This document shows, in pieces, positions 8,495 to 18,658 of a stretch of DNA of 36,588 nt. The notes under the pieces are model-generated. The model made no database searches and had not been told where the DNA came from. It saw only the letters and a list, made by a program, of their open reading frames with translations. The first letter of the stretch is position 1, and each line of letters begins with the position of its first letter. Both the position numbers and the translations under genes were made by a program. The DNA is from a virus: positions 1 through 36,588 of IMG/VR virus record IMGVR_UViG_3300030329_002073, one strand, 5' to 3'.

Positions 8495-9655
8495 ATGGGA
8501 TTATTAAAACAAACTCAACAACAGTATTATGATGTTAAAAAATCTTTTACTGGAGACGGAACAACAGCAATATTTACAGTGTCAAATTCTAGTGATACTT
8601 TTCCCACTAGCTATAATAGTAGTAACGCTAAAGTTTATGTAGGTAATAATTTAATATTAAATACTACATATTCATTTTCTTTTTCTGCAACTGATGGTTG
8701 GCACGTTGATTTTTTAACACCATCAGGTGGTACAGCTTTTGGAGCACCTGCTAACAATGCAGAAATACTTATAGATGTAGAATCTAATTTTGGTAACTAC
8801 CAACACATATCAGTACATGACATTATAAATAACTTTATAGTTTCTTACGTAGGTAAAGATAAAATAATAAATAGAGTAGATAGAACTGATATAGCTTTTC
8901 ACGCTCAAAGAGCTTTACAAGAGTTTAGTTACGATACTCTTAAATGTATAAAATCTCAAGAAATAAGTTTACCAGCTTCTTTAACTATGATTTTACCACA
9001 CGACTATGTTAATTATGTAGAAGTATGTTGGTTAGATTCAAGTGGTATGAAACACAAAATATATCCTACTACTAAAACTTCAAACCCACAATCAATAAAA
9101 CAAGATGAAGATGGAAATTATAGTTTTGATATTGATGATGATACTACAGTATCAAAAGGCCTTAGAGATGATACTACAGATTTAATAGATAACAAAGAGT
9201 CTACGGCTTGGAGTGGTTATAAATCTGTTACTCCATACGAGAACGCAGAAAATAACGATTATCAAGATGATATATACTGGCCAATGGTTGGTCAAAGATA
9301 TGGATTAGATCCTTATTACGCTCAAGTTAACGGATCTTTTTATATAGATGAGTTAAAAGGTATGATACACTTTAGCTCTAATATATCTGGAAAAACTGTT
9401 GTACTAAAATATATAAGTGATGGCGTTGGTACTGATGAAGAAATGATACTTCATAAGTTTGCAGAAGAAGCTATGTATAAATATATTGCGTACGCTGTAT
9501 TATCAACAAAAGTAAATACACCAGAACATATTGTTCAAAGGTTTAAAAAAGAAAAGTTTGCAGCTACAAGGCAAGCAAAATTAAGACTATCAAACTTAAA
9601 ATCAGAAGAGTTAGCTCAAGTAATGCGAGGTAAGTCTAAACATATAAAACACTAA
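8495..9655 (+). CDS. Tail tubular protein A-like adaptor with N-terminal beta domain
   Basis: 386 aa. Residues about 15-100 (KSFTGDGTTAIFTVSNS, AKVYVGNNLI) form a beta-rich domain of the kind found at the start of phage tail-fibre proteins. The remaining part (ISVHDIINNFIVSYVG, FHAQRALQEFSYDTLK, PHDYVNYVEVCWLD and a long C-terminal helix rich in K/R/A) fits the helical adaptor family (T7 gp11 / P22 gp4 type) that links portal to tail. Position after the first connector and directly before the giant hub protein supports this. The domain order suggests an adaptor that carries its own fibre-docking or receptor-facing module. Confidence is limited because the adaptor motif is weak by eye. Confidence 0.6.
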   Translation: MGLLKQTQQQYYDVKKSFTGDGTTAIFTVSNSSDTFPTSYNSSNAKVYVGNNLILNTTYSFSFSATDGWHVDFLTPSGGTAFGAPANNAEILIDVESNFGNYQHISVHDIINNFIVSYVGKDKIINRVDRTDIAFHAQRALQEFSYDTLKCIKSQEISLPASLTMILPHDYVNYVEVCWLDSSGMKHKIYPTTKTSNPQSIKQDEDGNYSFDIDDDTTVSKGLRDDTTDLIDNKESTAWSGYKSVTPYENAENNDYQDDIYWPMVGQRYGLDPYYAQVNGSFYIDELKGMIHFSSNISGKTVVLKYISDGVGTDEEMILHKFAEEAMYKYIAYAVLSTKVNTPEHIVQRFKKEKFAATRQAKLRLSNLKSEELAQVMRGKSKHIKH

Positions 9656-9659
9656 TTAA

Positions 9660-12600
9660 ATGCCAGAGTTAAAACACAACTTTCTCAAAGGTCGAATGAA
9701 CAAAGACCTTGATGAGAGATTAGTACCTAATGGAGAATATAGAGACGCACTAAACGTTGAAGTGTCTACATCTGAAGAGTCTAACGTTGGCGCTGTTCAA
9801 ACTACTAGAGGTAATATTAAATTATCTGATATACCAGTAACAGAAAATACTAAATGTGTTGGTGAAGTTGTAGACGAGAAAAATGATAAGTTATATTGGT
9901 TAGTATCTGAAGCTGGAACTAAAACAAGACAATCACCTGATGATTATATACTCTGTGATTTAATAATGGAGTATGATAAAACAACTGAAGTAGCAAGGCC
10001 AATTGTTGTAGACATATTTGAAACTCAAGTAGAGTTTAAAAATCATAATCCAAATCCTGGCGCAGGTGCTTATCAAGATGGTGATATTATAAGTGTAGAC
10101 TCTGCTTCTTGGTCAGGTGATGCAGATTATACTATTTACCCAGGTATGGAAATAGAAATGTTAGGTCCTGGTGGAGTTTCTCAGTTTCCAGAAGGTACAA
10201 CTGTAGTCGATGTATTTCTTGATCAGTATCAAGTTGTATTATCAAACCCACCTATTGCTGGAAACACTTTAAGTAATATAAATAGTATTATAAGTCTTAA
10301 GTTTAAAAACGTAAATAGAGCGTTAAACTTTTTGAACGAAAGACCAGATGGCAGTAGTGTTATAACTGGTATAAACATTATAGATGATTTTTTATTTTGG
10401 ACAGACAATAATTCTGAACCAAAAAAAATAAATATAAAAACTTCTATATATGAAAGAAATATAAATCCTTATATTTATTTTCCAACTTTTGATTTAAGAA
10501 GAGCAACAGATTACAACACACAATCAATGTTATTAGTTAAAGATTTAACTGTTAACGATCCGACAGCTATGACAATAGCAAGGGGTAATTTATTTACACC
10601 TACAGCCCCCGTGCCACTAGAAGAAAAATATGTAACAGTGGTAAAACGTTCCCCAGAAAAATCATTAAATTTAGAAATGAGGAACTCTCCTAGAGACGGT
10701 AACTTATTTGGTATATTAGATTATAGCCAACCTACTGGACGAAAACCAATTGGTTTTATCTCACCAGGTTCAGCTCCAAACCTTGCTTTCCCAGCTCAAA
10801 CTGAACCAGCTGCAGCAGCACCTGGACCGTTTAATCCTTTTTGGGATCCAACTGGTAATGGGCAAATGAGAGGTGTTGGTGAAGTAGTTTGGATAAACTT
10901 TGGTGGACCAGACTCTAGAATAAATCAAATATCTTTAAGTGGAAGTAATACAGGTTTTGCTCCTAACGTACCAATATACGAAACTAATGATATACTAAAT
11001 ATAAAAGTTGTAAGTAGTGGAAGTGCTATTCAAGAAATTATTAGAGTTAAAGTTTCTGGGGGTATAGTAAGATTACAAGGTTTATATCAAGTAGAAATAC
11101 TATCTTTTTCATCTACTATAACTGGTACTGATTATCTTTTTGAAGTAGAATTAGAGCAACCATCTCCTTTATTTGAGTTTAAGTTTCCAAGATTTAGCTA
11201 TAGATATAAATATGAAGACGGTGAATATTCAGCTTTTGCACCGTTTTCTGAAATAGCTTTTTTACCTGAAAAGTTTGAGTACTTATCTAAAAAAGGTTAT
11301 AACTTAGGTATGGTTAACAACTTAAGAAAGTTAGTTGTTAAAGATTTTATAGATGACAAATTATTACCTAAAGATGTTATATCTGTAGATATATTATACA
11401 AAGAATCTAACTCACCAAATATATATACTGTTAGAACTATTACTAGAGATGATTTTGAGTGGCATGCTATAGCTGATAATGTTCAAGCAATTGATAGTAA
11501 CACTGGAGAGTATAGTGGCCTTAGAGGTTATGTTAAAATAACTTCAGAGTTAATACACGCGGTTTTACCTTCTAACCAGTTATTAAGGCCTTATGATAAT
11601 GTACCTAGAAAAGCTTTAAGCCAAGAAATTACTGGCAATAGATTAGTATACGGAAACTACTTGCAAAATTACAATATGGTAGCTGAAGATAATTCTAATA
11701 TTAATATAAGTTTAGAATTAACTTCTATATCTAGAAATGTAGGTAGAGAATATGATATAGGTTTTCATTACTCTCCAGAGCAAAGAGATGAAGTCAATGC
11801 CTATAGATATGATCCATCTAAGTCAATAAAATCACTAAGAACCTATCAATTAGGTATTGTTTACAGAGATAAATACGGAAGAGAAACACCTGTTTTTTCT
11901 AATAGTACTAAGTTATCTGAAAGTGGTAACACAGCTTCTTTATATTTAGAAAAAGCTTTTGCTAAACAACAAAATAAATTAAAAGCTCAAGTAAAACACG
12001 AAGCTCCTGCTTGGGCTGATTCTTTTAAATTTTTCTTAAAAGAAACTTCCAACGAATATTATAATCTAGCTATGGATCGTTGGTACGATGCCGAAGATGA
12101 GAACGTGTGGTTATCTTTTCCTTCTTCAGAAAGAAACAAAGTAGATGAAGATACTTTTTTAATATTGAAAAAAGAAGCAAATACTAACAACTCTGTAGAC
12201 GAAGCAGCTAGATATAAAATACTTTCAATAGTAAATGAAGCCCCTTTATTTATAAAAACAACAGAACAAAGTTTTGGTAGAATACAAGATGGAGATGTAA
12301 GTAATGGAGGTACTAATTTCCCAAGTACTGCATTTAGAACTAACTCTGGTACTACTACTACAGGATTTCCTTTGCCTAACGCTAGCTTTATGTATGTAGC
12401 TGGTATTCTTTTTGGTCAAGAACCACCAGCGAATTTTCAAGGAAGCACTAATGGTATAGGTTGGCATAGATCTATACTAGAAGCTGGTAGAGGTAATTTA
12501 TATATGAGGATGAGAACTCCTGGGCAAGTTAGTAATTGGTATAAAATAACATCAATATCTTTAGAGCAAGGTGTAGGCTCTAGTTTTCCGGATTATTACA

Positions 12601-15600
12601 GAATAGATATAGACGAAGGTGTCTTTGGAGATGATATGTCTATTACATGTGCAGATACTAATCCAGCCGCTATGACAGACGCTAACATTAGTGCTGGACT
12701 TGCGTTAGAAATAAAACAAAATATTATAGAAAACAAACCAGAGTTTGAAGGTAGGTTTTTTGTTAAAGTATTTAGAGATCAATTGTTAGTTGATAGAATT
12801 ATACAACCTTCTTTAGACGCGCAAGAATATGCTGTTAAAGATTCTAGGCAAATAGGTTATGTTAACGATAGCACTCAACCTAGAACTACGCATGTTGGCG
12901 ACCAGTATGGTATTAGAGATGCTAATGGTGTTATTGATCCGGCAACTTGGCAAAGTGAAGGTATAACCACTTGGGCTACTCAATATGGTTGGGACCAAAC
13001 TCCAGTTACCGCGCAATCTTTAGGCCAAGGAGTTCCAGTATCCCAAATACAAGATGAAGGTATTAACACAGGTATTCAATATTGGAGTAATAAATCAGGT
13101 TGGTTTATAGATCAATCTATAGGGTTTAGGCCTTCTGGTGGCGGGACAAACGGTGGTTGCTGTGGGTGGGTAAATGTTAGAAGAAGCTATGGTAGAGGTA
13201 TATGGAACGGTGGTAGAGATATACATCTTTCTTACACTAATATTGGTGATAATCAATCAAAAAGTCCTTGGAGACGTAGTATATTTGAGTGGAATAGATA
13301 TACTAATGAAGTTGCTTTTATAAATTCTTTAACTGCACAAGGTACACTATTTAGATTTAGAGAAGATCCAGATCAACATATATATGTAACACAAGCAACT
13401 TGGCAACCAAACGCTGGGCAAAACAATAACATGTTATACGGTGAACAATTGTTTAATTATGCCGGTTTTCCAAGTGGCGCTAAAATGATGACACAAAATC
13501 ATAATGTTAATCACTCTATGAGAAACAGATTTCATATCGCTGTGCAAAGGTTAGATGATCCTAGCGTTGGTATTGGAAGACCTGGAGGTACTGTTGATTC
13601 TAGTTATTCACCTGTTAATGATCCTAGTAACGCTACTTATTTTAATACTGTTCAACCAGGTGTACCTTTATCATTACAAGGAACATGTACTGGTGACTCT
13701 AGTTTTGATGGTAACCCACAAGCTTGCGCAGATGCTGGTTTAACTTATGTTTCTAGTGGTTTGACTAATCCAACAAATATAGCTCCGGGTATAAGACAAG
13801 ATTGGGATGGTCCAGCTAATTTTAAAACAGCTACAACTTTTGGTGCTAATGATAATTTTTTAAATCAACCAGGTAGAGTAACTTTACAAATAGTAGAACC
13901 TATTGTGCGTGGAGAAAATTTAGAAAACTCTAGCGCAAACCCAGCTATTTGGGAAACAGAACCTAAAGAAGATATTGGCTTAGATATATACCATGAAGTA
14001 GGACAAGTTTATCATATAGAACTTAATAAAAAAACAAATGAACAGTTTGCACCTATAAATTCAGTTGTTCATTGCTGGAGACCTGATAGCTCTATTTATT
14101 CTCCAACTGGTTCTATTCAATTAGGAAATCCTCAAAATCCAACTCCTACTTGGTCTCCTCCAATAAAAGTAAGCTCTTGGAATGACAATGTAGTAACCTT
14201 AAAAGATGATACTGGTGCTGATTTTATAAATAATTTAAACTTTACAAATGAGCATGTAGCACCTGGAGATCACTTATCTTTTGTTCGCCCAGATGGTAGT
14301 AGAAATAGTACTATAGTAGAATCTATAGATGGAGCTCAGTATACTTTAAAAAGAGATATACACGAAGGTGTAAAAGATTTACCTTGGTCTAATTGTTATT
14401 CATTTGGTAATGGTGTAGAATCTGATAGAGTTAGAGATGATTTTAATCAAGTAACAATAGACAATGGGCCAAAAGCTTCTACTACATTAGAAGAACCTTA
14501 TTTAGAAGAAAGAAGAGGTAGTGGTTTAATTTACTCTGGTATATACAACTCTATAAGCGGTATAAATAACTTAAACCAATTTATACAAGCGGAAAAAATA
14601 ACTAAAGATTTAAATCCAACTTATGGTAGTATACAAAAACTACACTCAAGAGATACTGACTTAATAACTCTTTGCGAAGATAAAGTTTTAAAAATATTAG
14701 CAAATAAAGACGCTTTGTTTAACGCTGATGGAAACACCAATGTAACAGCAACTAGCAATGTTCTTGGGCAAACAACACCTTTCGTTGGTGAATTTGGAAT
14801 ATCTAAAAATCCAGAATCATTTGTATCAGAAAGTTTTAGAGCTTATTTTACAGATAAACAAAGAGGTGCTGTTATTAGATTATCAAGAGATGGTATAACA
14901 CCTATATCTGAAGCTGGTATGAAAGATTGGTTTGCTGATAATTTACCTTCTACTAAAAGCTTAATAGGTAGTTATGATAAAAAGAAATCTACATATAATT
15001 TAACATTAGATGATAAATCAATAACAGTTAGCTATAGCGAAAAATCAAAAGGTTGGCCTAGCTTTAAATCTTTTGTAAAAGAAACAGGTAGTAGTTTAAA
15101 CAATAATTATTACACTTTTAAATCTGGTCAGTTATGGAGACACCATGAAGATACTGTAGATAGAAATAGTTTTTACAATGAAAATGGTATTAAAGGTACT
15201 AATATAAACTCAACCATTACAGTATTATTTAATGAAGAACCTGGAACTGTTAAAGGGTTTTTAACTGTAAATTACGAAGGTACAAAAGCTAGAATAACTG
15301 AAAATATATCTGATGCAGAGTATTATAATAACGAGCCGCAAGATGGTTGGTTTATTAGTAGTATGATAACTAACTTGCAAGAAACAGAAGAGTTAGAGTT
15401 TAAAGGTAAAGAAGAAAAATGGTTTACTAGCGTGCAAGGAGTTACAACTGAATTAGAAAATTTAGATACTAAAGAGTTTTCTGTACAAGGAATAGGTAAT
15501 GCGATTAGTGTAGAAACCACTGGTATTAAACAACCTAAACAACAAGTTCCAGCTGTATCTGGCTGTACAGATATTAAGGCTTCTAATTACAACCCATTAG

Positions 15601-16379
15601 CTACAATTGATGATGGAACTTGTCAATATGCTGAAATTGTATCTGGTTGTATAGATAATACACCTGGCAGTAATCCTGATGTAAATGGAAATGATGTGCA
15701 TGGTAACCCTGCATGTTGGCCTTGTGATGGGTATGAAGCGACTAATTATAATCCAGCTGCTACTGTTAGTAATAATTCTTGTCTTTACCAACCAGAGTTT
15801 GACGTAGTGTATCCAAATTTAAATTTAACAATTCAAGATAATGGATATGGTACTTATTGTGGCAGTTGTAGCGCACAAGTAAATATCACACACCAGTGGA
15901 ATCGTGGCGCAAACGGTGGTCAAATAGATCCTTTAGCAGCTGATATTCAGTGGGAGTTAGAATATGACAGTATAACTGAAACAGTTACTTTACCTTTTAC
16001 TTTTATGAATCTAACTAATCCTCATTACAATGCTTTGTGGATTACCGCAATACAAAATTTAGAAATTCAATCAGGAACAACAATAACTGCTTTTGGGCAA
16101 GGTAGACTTGATATGGGCTTTATTTACTTTGGTGAACCAAACTACCCAACGTTAGGAGCTGGTAAATCTTTAAGTGAAGTTGGTATAAAAAATATTAATA
16201 TCTGTGATAAAATTAAAGATAATTATGGTAATACTTGGACAGTATTAAGAGTTGAAGAAAATAACACAAAAGCTGGAGGAGGGAATGTTGGCGTGCAAAG
16301 TTACACTGGTAATTCTGGTGCTGCAGGAGGATCTGGTTGGAGCACAGCAAAAGTAATTGTACCACCTTATGCAGTATAA
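9660..16379 (+). CDS. Giant tail hub / stabilisation protein with C-terminal Cys-repeat domain
   Basis: 2239 aa, probably the tail hub below the adaptor, analogous to tail tubular protein B or P22 gp10. The N-terminus (KHNFLKGRMNKDLDERLVPN) and LNVEVSTSEESNVGAVQTTR resemble proteins that I recall as 'stabilisation' or tail structural proteins of podoviruses. The core is beta-rich and probably propeller-like, with a second conserved block at about residues 1615-1780 (SGIYNSISGINNLNQFIQAE, RAYFTDKQRGAVIRLSRDG). Residues about 1968-2044 carry two GC-D...NYNP...DDGTC repeats (GCTDIKASNYNPLATIDDGT, then GCID with an extra CWPC), the same family as the 19 repeats at 33554-35779. The last ~190 residues are a separate beta-rich, Gly-rich domain that may bind receptor. 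No protease motif was seen. Confidence 0.7.
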   Translation: MPELKHNFLKGRMNKDLDERLVPNGEYRDALNVEVSTSEESNVGAVQTTRGNIKLSDIPVTENTKCVGEVVDEKNDKLYWLVSEAGTKTRQSPDDYILCDLIMEYDKTTEVARPIVVDIFETQVEFKNHNPNPGAGAYQDGDIISVDSASWSGDADYTIYPGMEIEMLGPGGVSQFPEGTTVVDVFLDQYQVVLSNPPIAGNTLSNINSIISLKFKNVNRALNFLNERPDGSSVITGINIIDDFLFWTDNNSEPKKINIKTSIYERNINPYIYFPTFDLRRATDYNTQSMLLVKDLTVNDPTAMTIARGNLFTPTAPVPLEEKYVTVVKRSPEKSLNLEMRNSPRDGNLFGILDYSQPTGRKPIGFISPGSAPNLAFPAQTEPAAAAPGPFNPFWDPTGNGQMRGVGEVVWINFGGPDSRINQISLSGSNTGFAPNVPIYETNDILNIKVVSSGSAIQEIIRVKVSGGIVRLQGLYQVEILSFSSTITGTDYLFEVELEQPSPLFEFKFPRFSYRYKYEDGEYSAFAPFSEIAFLPEKFEYLSKKGYNLGMVNNLRKLVVKDFIDDKLLPKDVISVDILYKESNSPNIYTVRTITRDDFEWHAIADNVQAIDSNTGEYSGLRGYVKITSELIHAVLPSNQLLRPYDNVPRKALSQEITGNRLVYGNYLQNYNMVAEDNSNINISLELTSISRNVGREYDIGFHYSPEQRDEVNAYRYDPSKSIKSLRTYQLGIVYRDKYGRETPVFSNSTKLSESGNTASLYLEKAFAKQQNKLKAQVKHEAPAWADSFKFFLKETSNEYYNLAMDRWYDAEDENVWLSFPSSERNKVDEDTFLILKKEANTNNSVDEAARYKILSIVNEAPLFIKTTEQSFGRIQDGDVSNGGTNFPSTAFRTNSGTTTTGFPLPNASFMYVAGILFGQEPPANFQGSTNGIGWHRSILEAGRGNLYMRMRTPGQVSNWYKITSISLEQGVGSSFPDYYRIDIDEGVFGDDMSITCADTNPAAMTDANISAGLALEIKQNIIENKPEFEGRFFVKVFRDQLLVDRIIQPSLDAQEYAVKDSRQIGYVNDSTQPRTTHVGDQYGIRDANGVIDPATWQSEGITTWATQYGWDQTPVTAQSLGQGVPVSQIQDEGINTGIQYWSNKSGWFIDQSIGFRPSGGGTNGGCCGWVNVRRSYGRGIWNGGRDIHLSYTNIGDNQSKSPWRRSIFEWNRYTNEVAFINSLTAQGTLFRFREDPDQHIYVTQATWQPNAGQNNNMLYGEQLFNYAGFPSGAKMMTQNHNVNHSMRNRFHIAVQRLDDPSVGIGRPGGTVDSSYSPVNDPSNATYFNTVQPGVPLSLQGTCTGDSSFDGNPQACADAGLTYVSSGLTNPTNIAPGIRQDWDGPANFKTATTFGANDNFLNQPGRVTLQIVEPIVRGENLENSSANPAIWETEPKEDIGLDIYHEVGQVYHIELNKKTNEQFAPINSVVHCWRPDSSIYSPTGSIQLGNPQNPTPTWSPPIKVSSWNDNVVTLKDDTGADFINNLNFTNEHVAPGDHLSFVRPDGSRNSTIVESIDGAQYTLKRDIHEGVKDLPWSNCYSFGNGVESDRVRDDFNQVTIDNGPKASTTLEEPYLEERRGSGLIYSGIYNSISGINNLNQFIQAEKITKDLNPTYGSIQKLHSRDTDLITLCEDKVLKILANKDALFNADGNTNVTATSNVLGQTTPFVGEFGISKNPESFVSESFRAYFTDKQRGAVIRLSRDGITPISEAGMKDWFADNLPSTKSLIGSYDKKKSTYNLTLDDKSITVSYSEKSKGWPSFKSFVKETGSSLNNNYYTFKSGQLWRHHEDTVDRNSFYNENGIKGTNINSTITVLFNEEPGTVKGFLTVNYEGTKARITENISDAEYYNNEPQDGWFISSMITNLQETEELEFKGKEEKWFTSVQGVTTELENLDTKEFSVQGIGNAISVETTGIKQPKQQVPAVSGCTDIKASNYNPLATIDDGTCQYAEIVSGCIDNTPGSNPDVNGNDVHGNPACWPCDGYEATNYNPAATVSNNSCLYQPEFDVVYPNLNLTIQDNGYGTYCGSCSAQVNITHQWNRGANGGQIDPLAADIQWELEYDSITETVTLPFTFMNLTNPHYNALWITAIQNLEIQSGTTITAFGQGRLDMGFIYFGEPNYPTLGAGKSLSEVGIKNINICDKIKDNYGNTWTVLRVEENNTKAGGGNVGVQSYTGNSGAAGGSGWSTAKVIVPPYAV
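15561..15792 (+). repeat. Two GC-D/NY/NGTC repeats in the tail hub
   Basis: Two in-frame copies of the Cys-repeat: GCTDIKASNYNPLATIDDGT-C, and GCIDN...CWPC...ATNYNPAATVSNNS-C, the second enlarged by about 20 residues with an added CxxC. Each core has two cysteines about 20 residues apart around an NYNPxA turn. The acidic/Asn loop DDGT suggests calcium binding, by analogy with similar secreted Bacteroidota repeats. They separate the hub core from its C-terminal domain. Confidence 0.8.
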
Positions 16380-16395
16380 TTTAAAATAAACAATT

Positions 16396-18231
16396 ATGAT
16401 AGAGCAATTTTACCCTTGGTATTGGAAACATTATGATATGGCCACTGATGATAGTGGTAGTGATGCTAGTGATGACACCGGTGGTTACAGTGATGATGTA
16501 GTAGCTGCTGCGGCTGACGCTGGTTTTGAAACCGTAGAAGATTATCTTGCTACGTTTTTAACAGATAGTGAAGTTGTAAGTGTAAATACAAGTAGTGGAG
16601 GATACACTTCTTATATTACTCAAGATGATGGTACTACATTAGAAATTTTACCTGCTGATGCTGGTATAGCTGGTATTGATCCAGAGTCTTATAACAAAGC
16701 TCCAATAAGAAAACAATATATTGCTCCTTCTACGATAAGAGGTAATAAGGTTATACAAGGTTTGTTTATGAAACCAATTAGCACATTACCTCTAATAGGT
16801 GGCGTTGCTGAAGGTAATATACCTTCTTCTGGTGCAAATATAGAATCTTATATTTTTGGATCACCTGGAGCTAAGTTTTATTTAGAAATAAAAGATATAG
16901 AAGATAAGTTGGTTTTTAAACTTTCTAATGCTGAGATACCTGGTAATGGTAGATACTTTTTTACTATACCTTTTCCAGCTTCAACAGCTGTAAATGAATA
17001 TAAAATAAATTTAAGAGCAGGTGATAAATCAAGAAAAAATATTAGTATACCAACTACAGATCCAACTTACACTATACACCAAAGAGCTAACCCTACTTTA
17101 ACGTTTACTAAAGTTGATAGTGCTATTTCATCCGGTGAAACTGTTACAGCGGCCGATGTATCTATAACAAAACAAGCAAACACTACTTTTCAAGTAAACC
17201 CTATTGGTGTTAGAAGAAGTAATTTAAGATATAGTACTACAAGTGAAGGTGTGCAGGTTACTACAAGAGTTAAAAAACCTGGAGAAATAGATCATGTTAT
17301 TACCTGCGCAAAAGGAGATGCTGATGGCGCTATTTACGTAAAAACCGCAAACTTTGAATATACTAATAGTACTGCTCTTGAAAAAAGAGTTGTTGAAGCA
17401 GTTGTAAATAGCGATAAAGTACGTTTGTTTAATGTGATTGATTTAAAGGTAGGTATGGTAGCTACGTTACCTTCATATACTAAAAGTAAAAAATACAGCA
17501 CTAATACTACGGTAAGATTATCTGATACTTTAAATTTAACTGCTGGTATGTCTTTGTCTGGTTATGGTGTTGCTGAAAATACTTTTATAAAATCAGTAAA
17601 TTCTATAACTGAAATTACAGTTACAAAACCTATAGATACTTTTGATAATGAAGATATAGTGTTTAGATATTATCCATATAACGAAGTGCGTATAAAATCT
17701 GTAGATGAAAACTTAAAAAGAGTAACATTACAAAATAAAGTAACTATACCGCTAAAAGAAAATGACTATACAACTTTAAGTTTTGTTAATGATGAAATGA
17801 AATTTACTGATAAAATAACTGTAAATGCTAGCGGGTGTAATACCAGTACTACAGACACTAGTGCAAAAGTAACTAAAGCTATTGACGTAAGTCTTTTTGG
17901 ATCACAAGATGTTACTTTCACGGTAGAACCTGATGATATATTTACTACAACACCTAATGCTTACGATCAACATGTAACCATTATAAAAGATACTGGTGCT
18001 GCGATTGATGTAATGCTATACGATCGAGATCAAAATATTTCTTCTAAAACTCCTTCTATAGTAACTAATCCTACTAAAGGTGTTATATCTGGTAGCTTTG
18101 GAGCTGGAGATGGTGTTATAACTTATACACCTAACACGGGTATAATCGGTAAAGACTTCTTTAGTTTTAACGTAACTGACGGAGCGGCAACTAGTGAAAC
18201 AAAAACAATTTTTATACAAATAACTAAGTAA
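16396..18231 (+). CDS. Tail-associated adhesin-like protein with C-terminal Ig-like domain
   Basis: 611 aa. The N-terminus (IEQFYPWYWKHYDM) is aromatic and is followed by an Asp/Ser-rich low-complexity stretch (residues 15-35). The middle (about 130-500) consists of successive beta-rich segments, with KVRLFNVIDLKVGMVATLPS and RLSDTLNLTAGMSLSGYGV forming two similar units. The C-terminus (KTPSIVTNPTKGVISG, ITYTPNTGIIGKDFFSFNV and ending in a TKTIFIQI strand) is a classic bacterial Ig/cadherin-like domain as found in adhesins. It starts 16 bp after the hub gene with an AACAATTATG context and ends overlapping the next start by 1 bp. It is probably a tail appendage or fibre; no signal peptide, so it is a virion part and not host-exported. 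Confidence 0.6.
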   Translation: MIEQFYPWYWKHYDMATDDSGSDASDDTGGYSDDVVAAAADAGFETVEDYLATFLTDSEVVSVNTSSGGYTSYITQDDGTTLEILPADAGIAGIDPESYNKAPIRKQYIAPSTIRGNKVIQGLFMKPISTLPLIGGVAEGNIPSSGANIESYIFGSPGAKFYLEIKDIEDKLVFKLSNAEIPGNGRYFFTIPFPASTAVNEYKINLRAGDKSRKNISIPTTDPTYTIHQRANPTLTFTKVDSAISSGETVTAADVSITKQANTTFQVNPIGVRRSNLRYSTTSEGVQVTTRVKKPGEIDHVITCAKGDADGAIYVKTANFEYTNSTALEKRVVEAVVNSDKVRLFNVIDLKVGMVATLPSYTKSKKYSTNTTVRLSDTLNLTAGMSLSGYGVAENTFIKSVNSITEITVTKPIDTFDNEDIVFRYYPYNEVRIKSVDENLKRVTLQNKVTIPLKENDYTTLSFVNDEMKFTDKITVNASGCNTSTTDTSAKVTKAIDVSLFGSQDVTFTVEPDDIFTTTPNAYDQHVTIIKDTGAAIDVMLYDRDQNISSKTPSIVTNPTKGVISGSFGAGDGVITYTPNTGIIGKDFFSFNVTDGAATSETKTIFIQITK

Positions 18232-18599
18232 TGGCAAACGTAATATTAACATTTAATTTTCCTTTAAACGTATCTGTTCAAGTTGGAGATACAGCTTATT
18301 ATACAAAGAGCTCTTCTGTTTTAGGTACGCATACACACTCTAATCAAAACGACATAGTTCAAATAGGTGAAATAACAGCTATTGATAAAGTTAATAATAC
18401 TATAACATGTCTTTTTAATCCAAACCCAACTAACGCAATGCCACCTAATAGTAATGATTTTATAATGTTTAGTAAAGATAATAAGGTAAATTTAAGTAGT
18501 TTAACAGGTTATTATGCGGAAGCTCAATTTGTAAATGACTCTACTGTTGAAGCGGAATTGTTTGCGGTTAGTACAGATGTATACAGCAGTAGTAAATAA
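18231..18599 (+). CDS. Small conserved virion protein
   Basis: 122 aa, beta-rich. The start codon overlaps the previous stop (TAATG), so translation is coupled to the adhesin-like gene. It begins ANVILTFNFPLNVSVQVGDT, has a central acidic/Asn stretch, and ends GYYAEAQFVNDSTVEAELFA. I recall closely similar proteins in marine cyanophages and other marine phages, annotated as hypothetical or structural. A small tail or fibre-attachment subunit is the best guess. No enzymatic motif, signal peptide or membrane helix. Confidence 0.65.
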   Translation: MANVILTFNFPLNVSVQVGDTAYYTKSSSVLGTHTHSNQNDIVQIGEITAIDKVNNTITCLFNPNPTNAMPPNSNDFIMFSKDNKVNLSSLTGYYAEAQFVNDSTVEAELFAVSTDVYSSSK

Positions 18600-18618
18600 T
18601 CACTAAAAAATGTGATTA
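18597..18618 (+). other. Weak stem-loop in the 18600-18658 spacer
   Basis: TAATCAC (18597-18603) pairs with GTGATTA (18612-18618) across an A-rich loop, overlapping the stop codon. The stem is only 7 bp and AT-rich and no T-run follows. The rest of the spacer is A-rich and serves as the leader of the next gene. Confidence 0.3.
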
Positions 18619-18658
18619 TATTAAAAGAAAAAAATAAATAAATAAAAATAAATAAATT

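Noticed and set aside
13555-13743. 62-aa frame overlapping the hub gene in another plus-strand frame
   Set aside because: Leu/Val-rich out-of-frame reading of the hub gene without start context; a shadow.
18597-18658. Possible terminator before the internal virion genes
   Set aside because: The stem is 7 bp, AT-rich, with an 8-base loop and no T-run after it; too weak to call a terminator.
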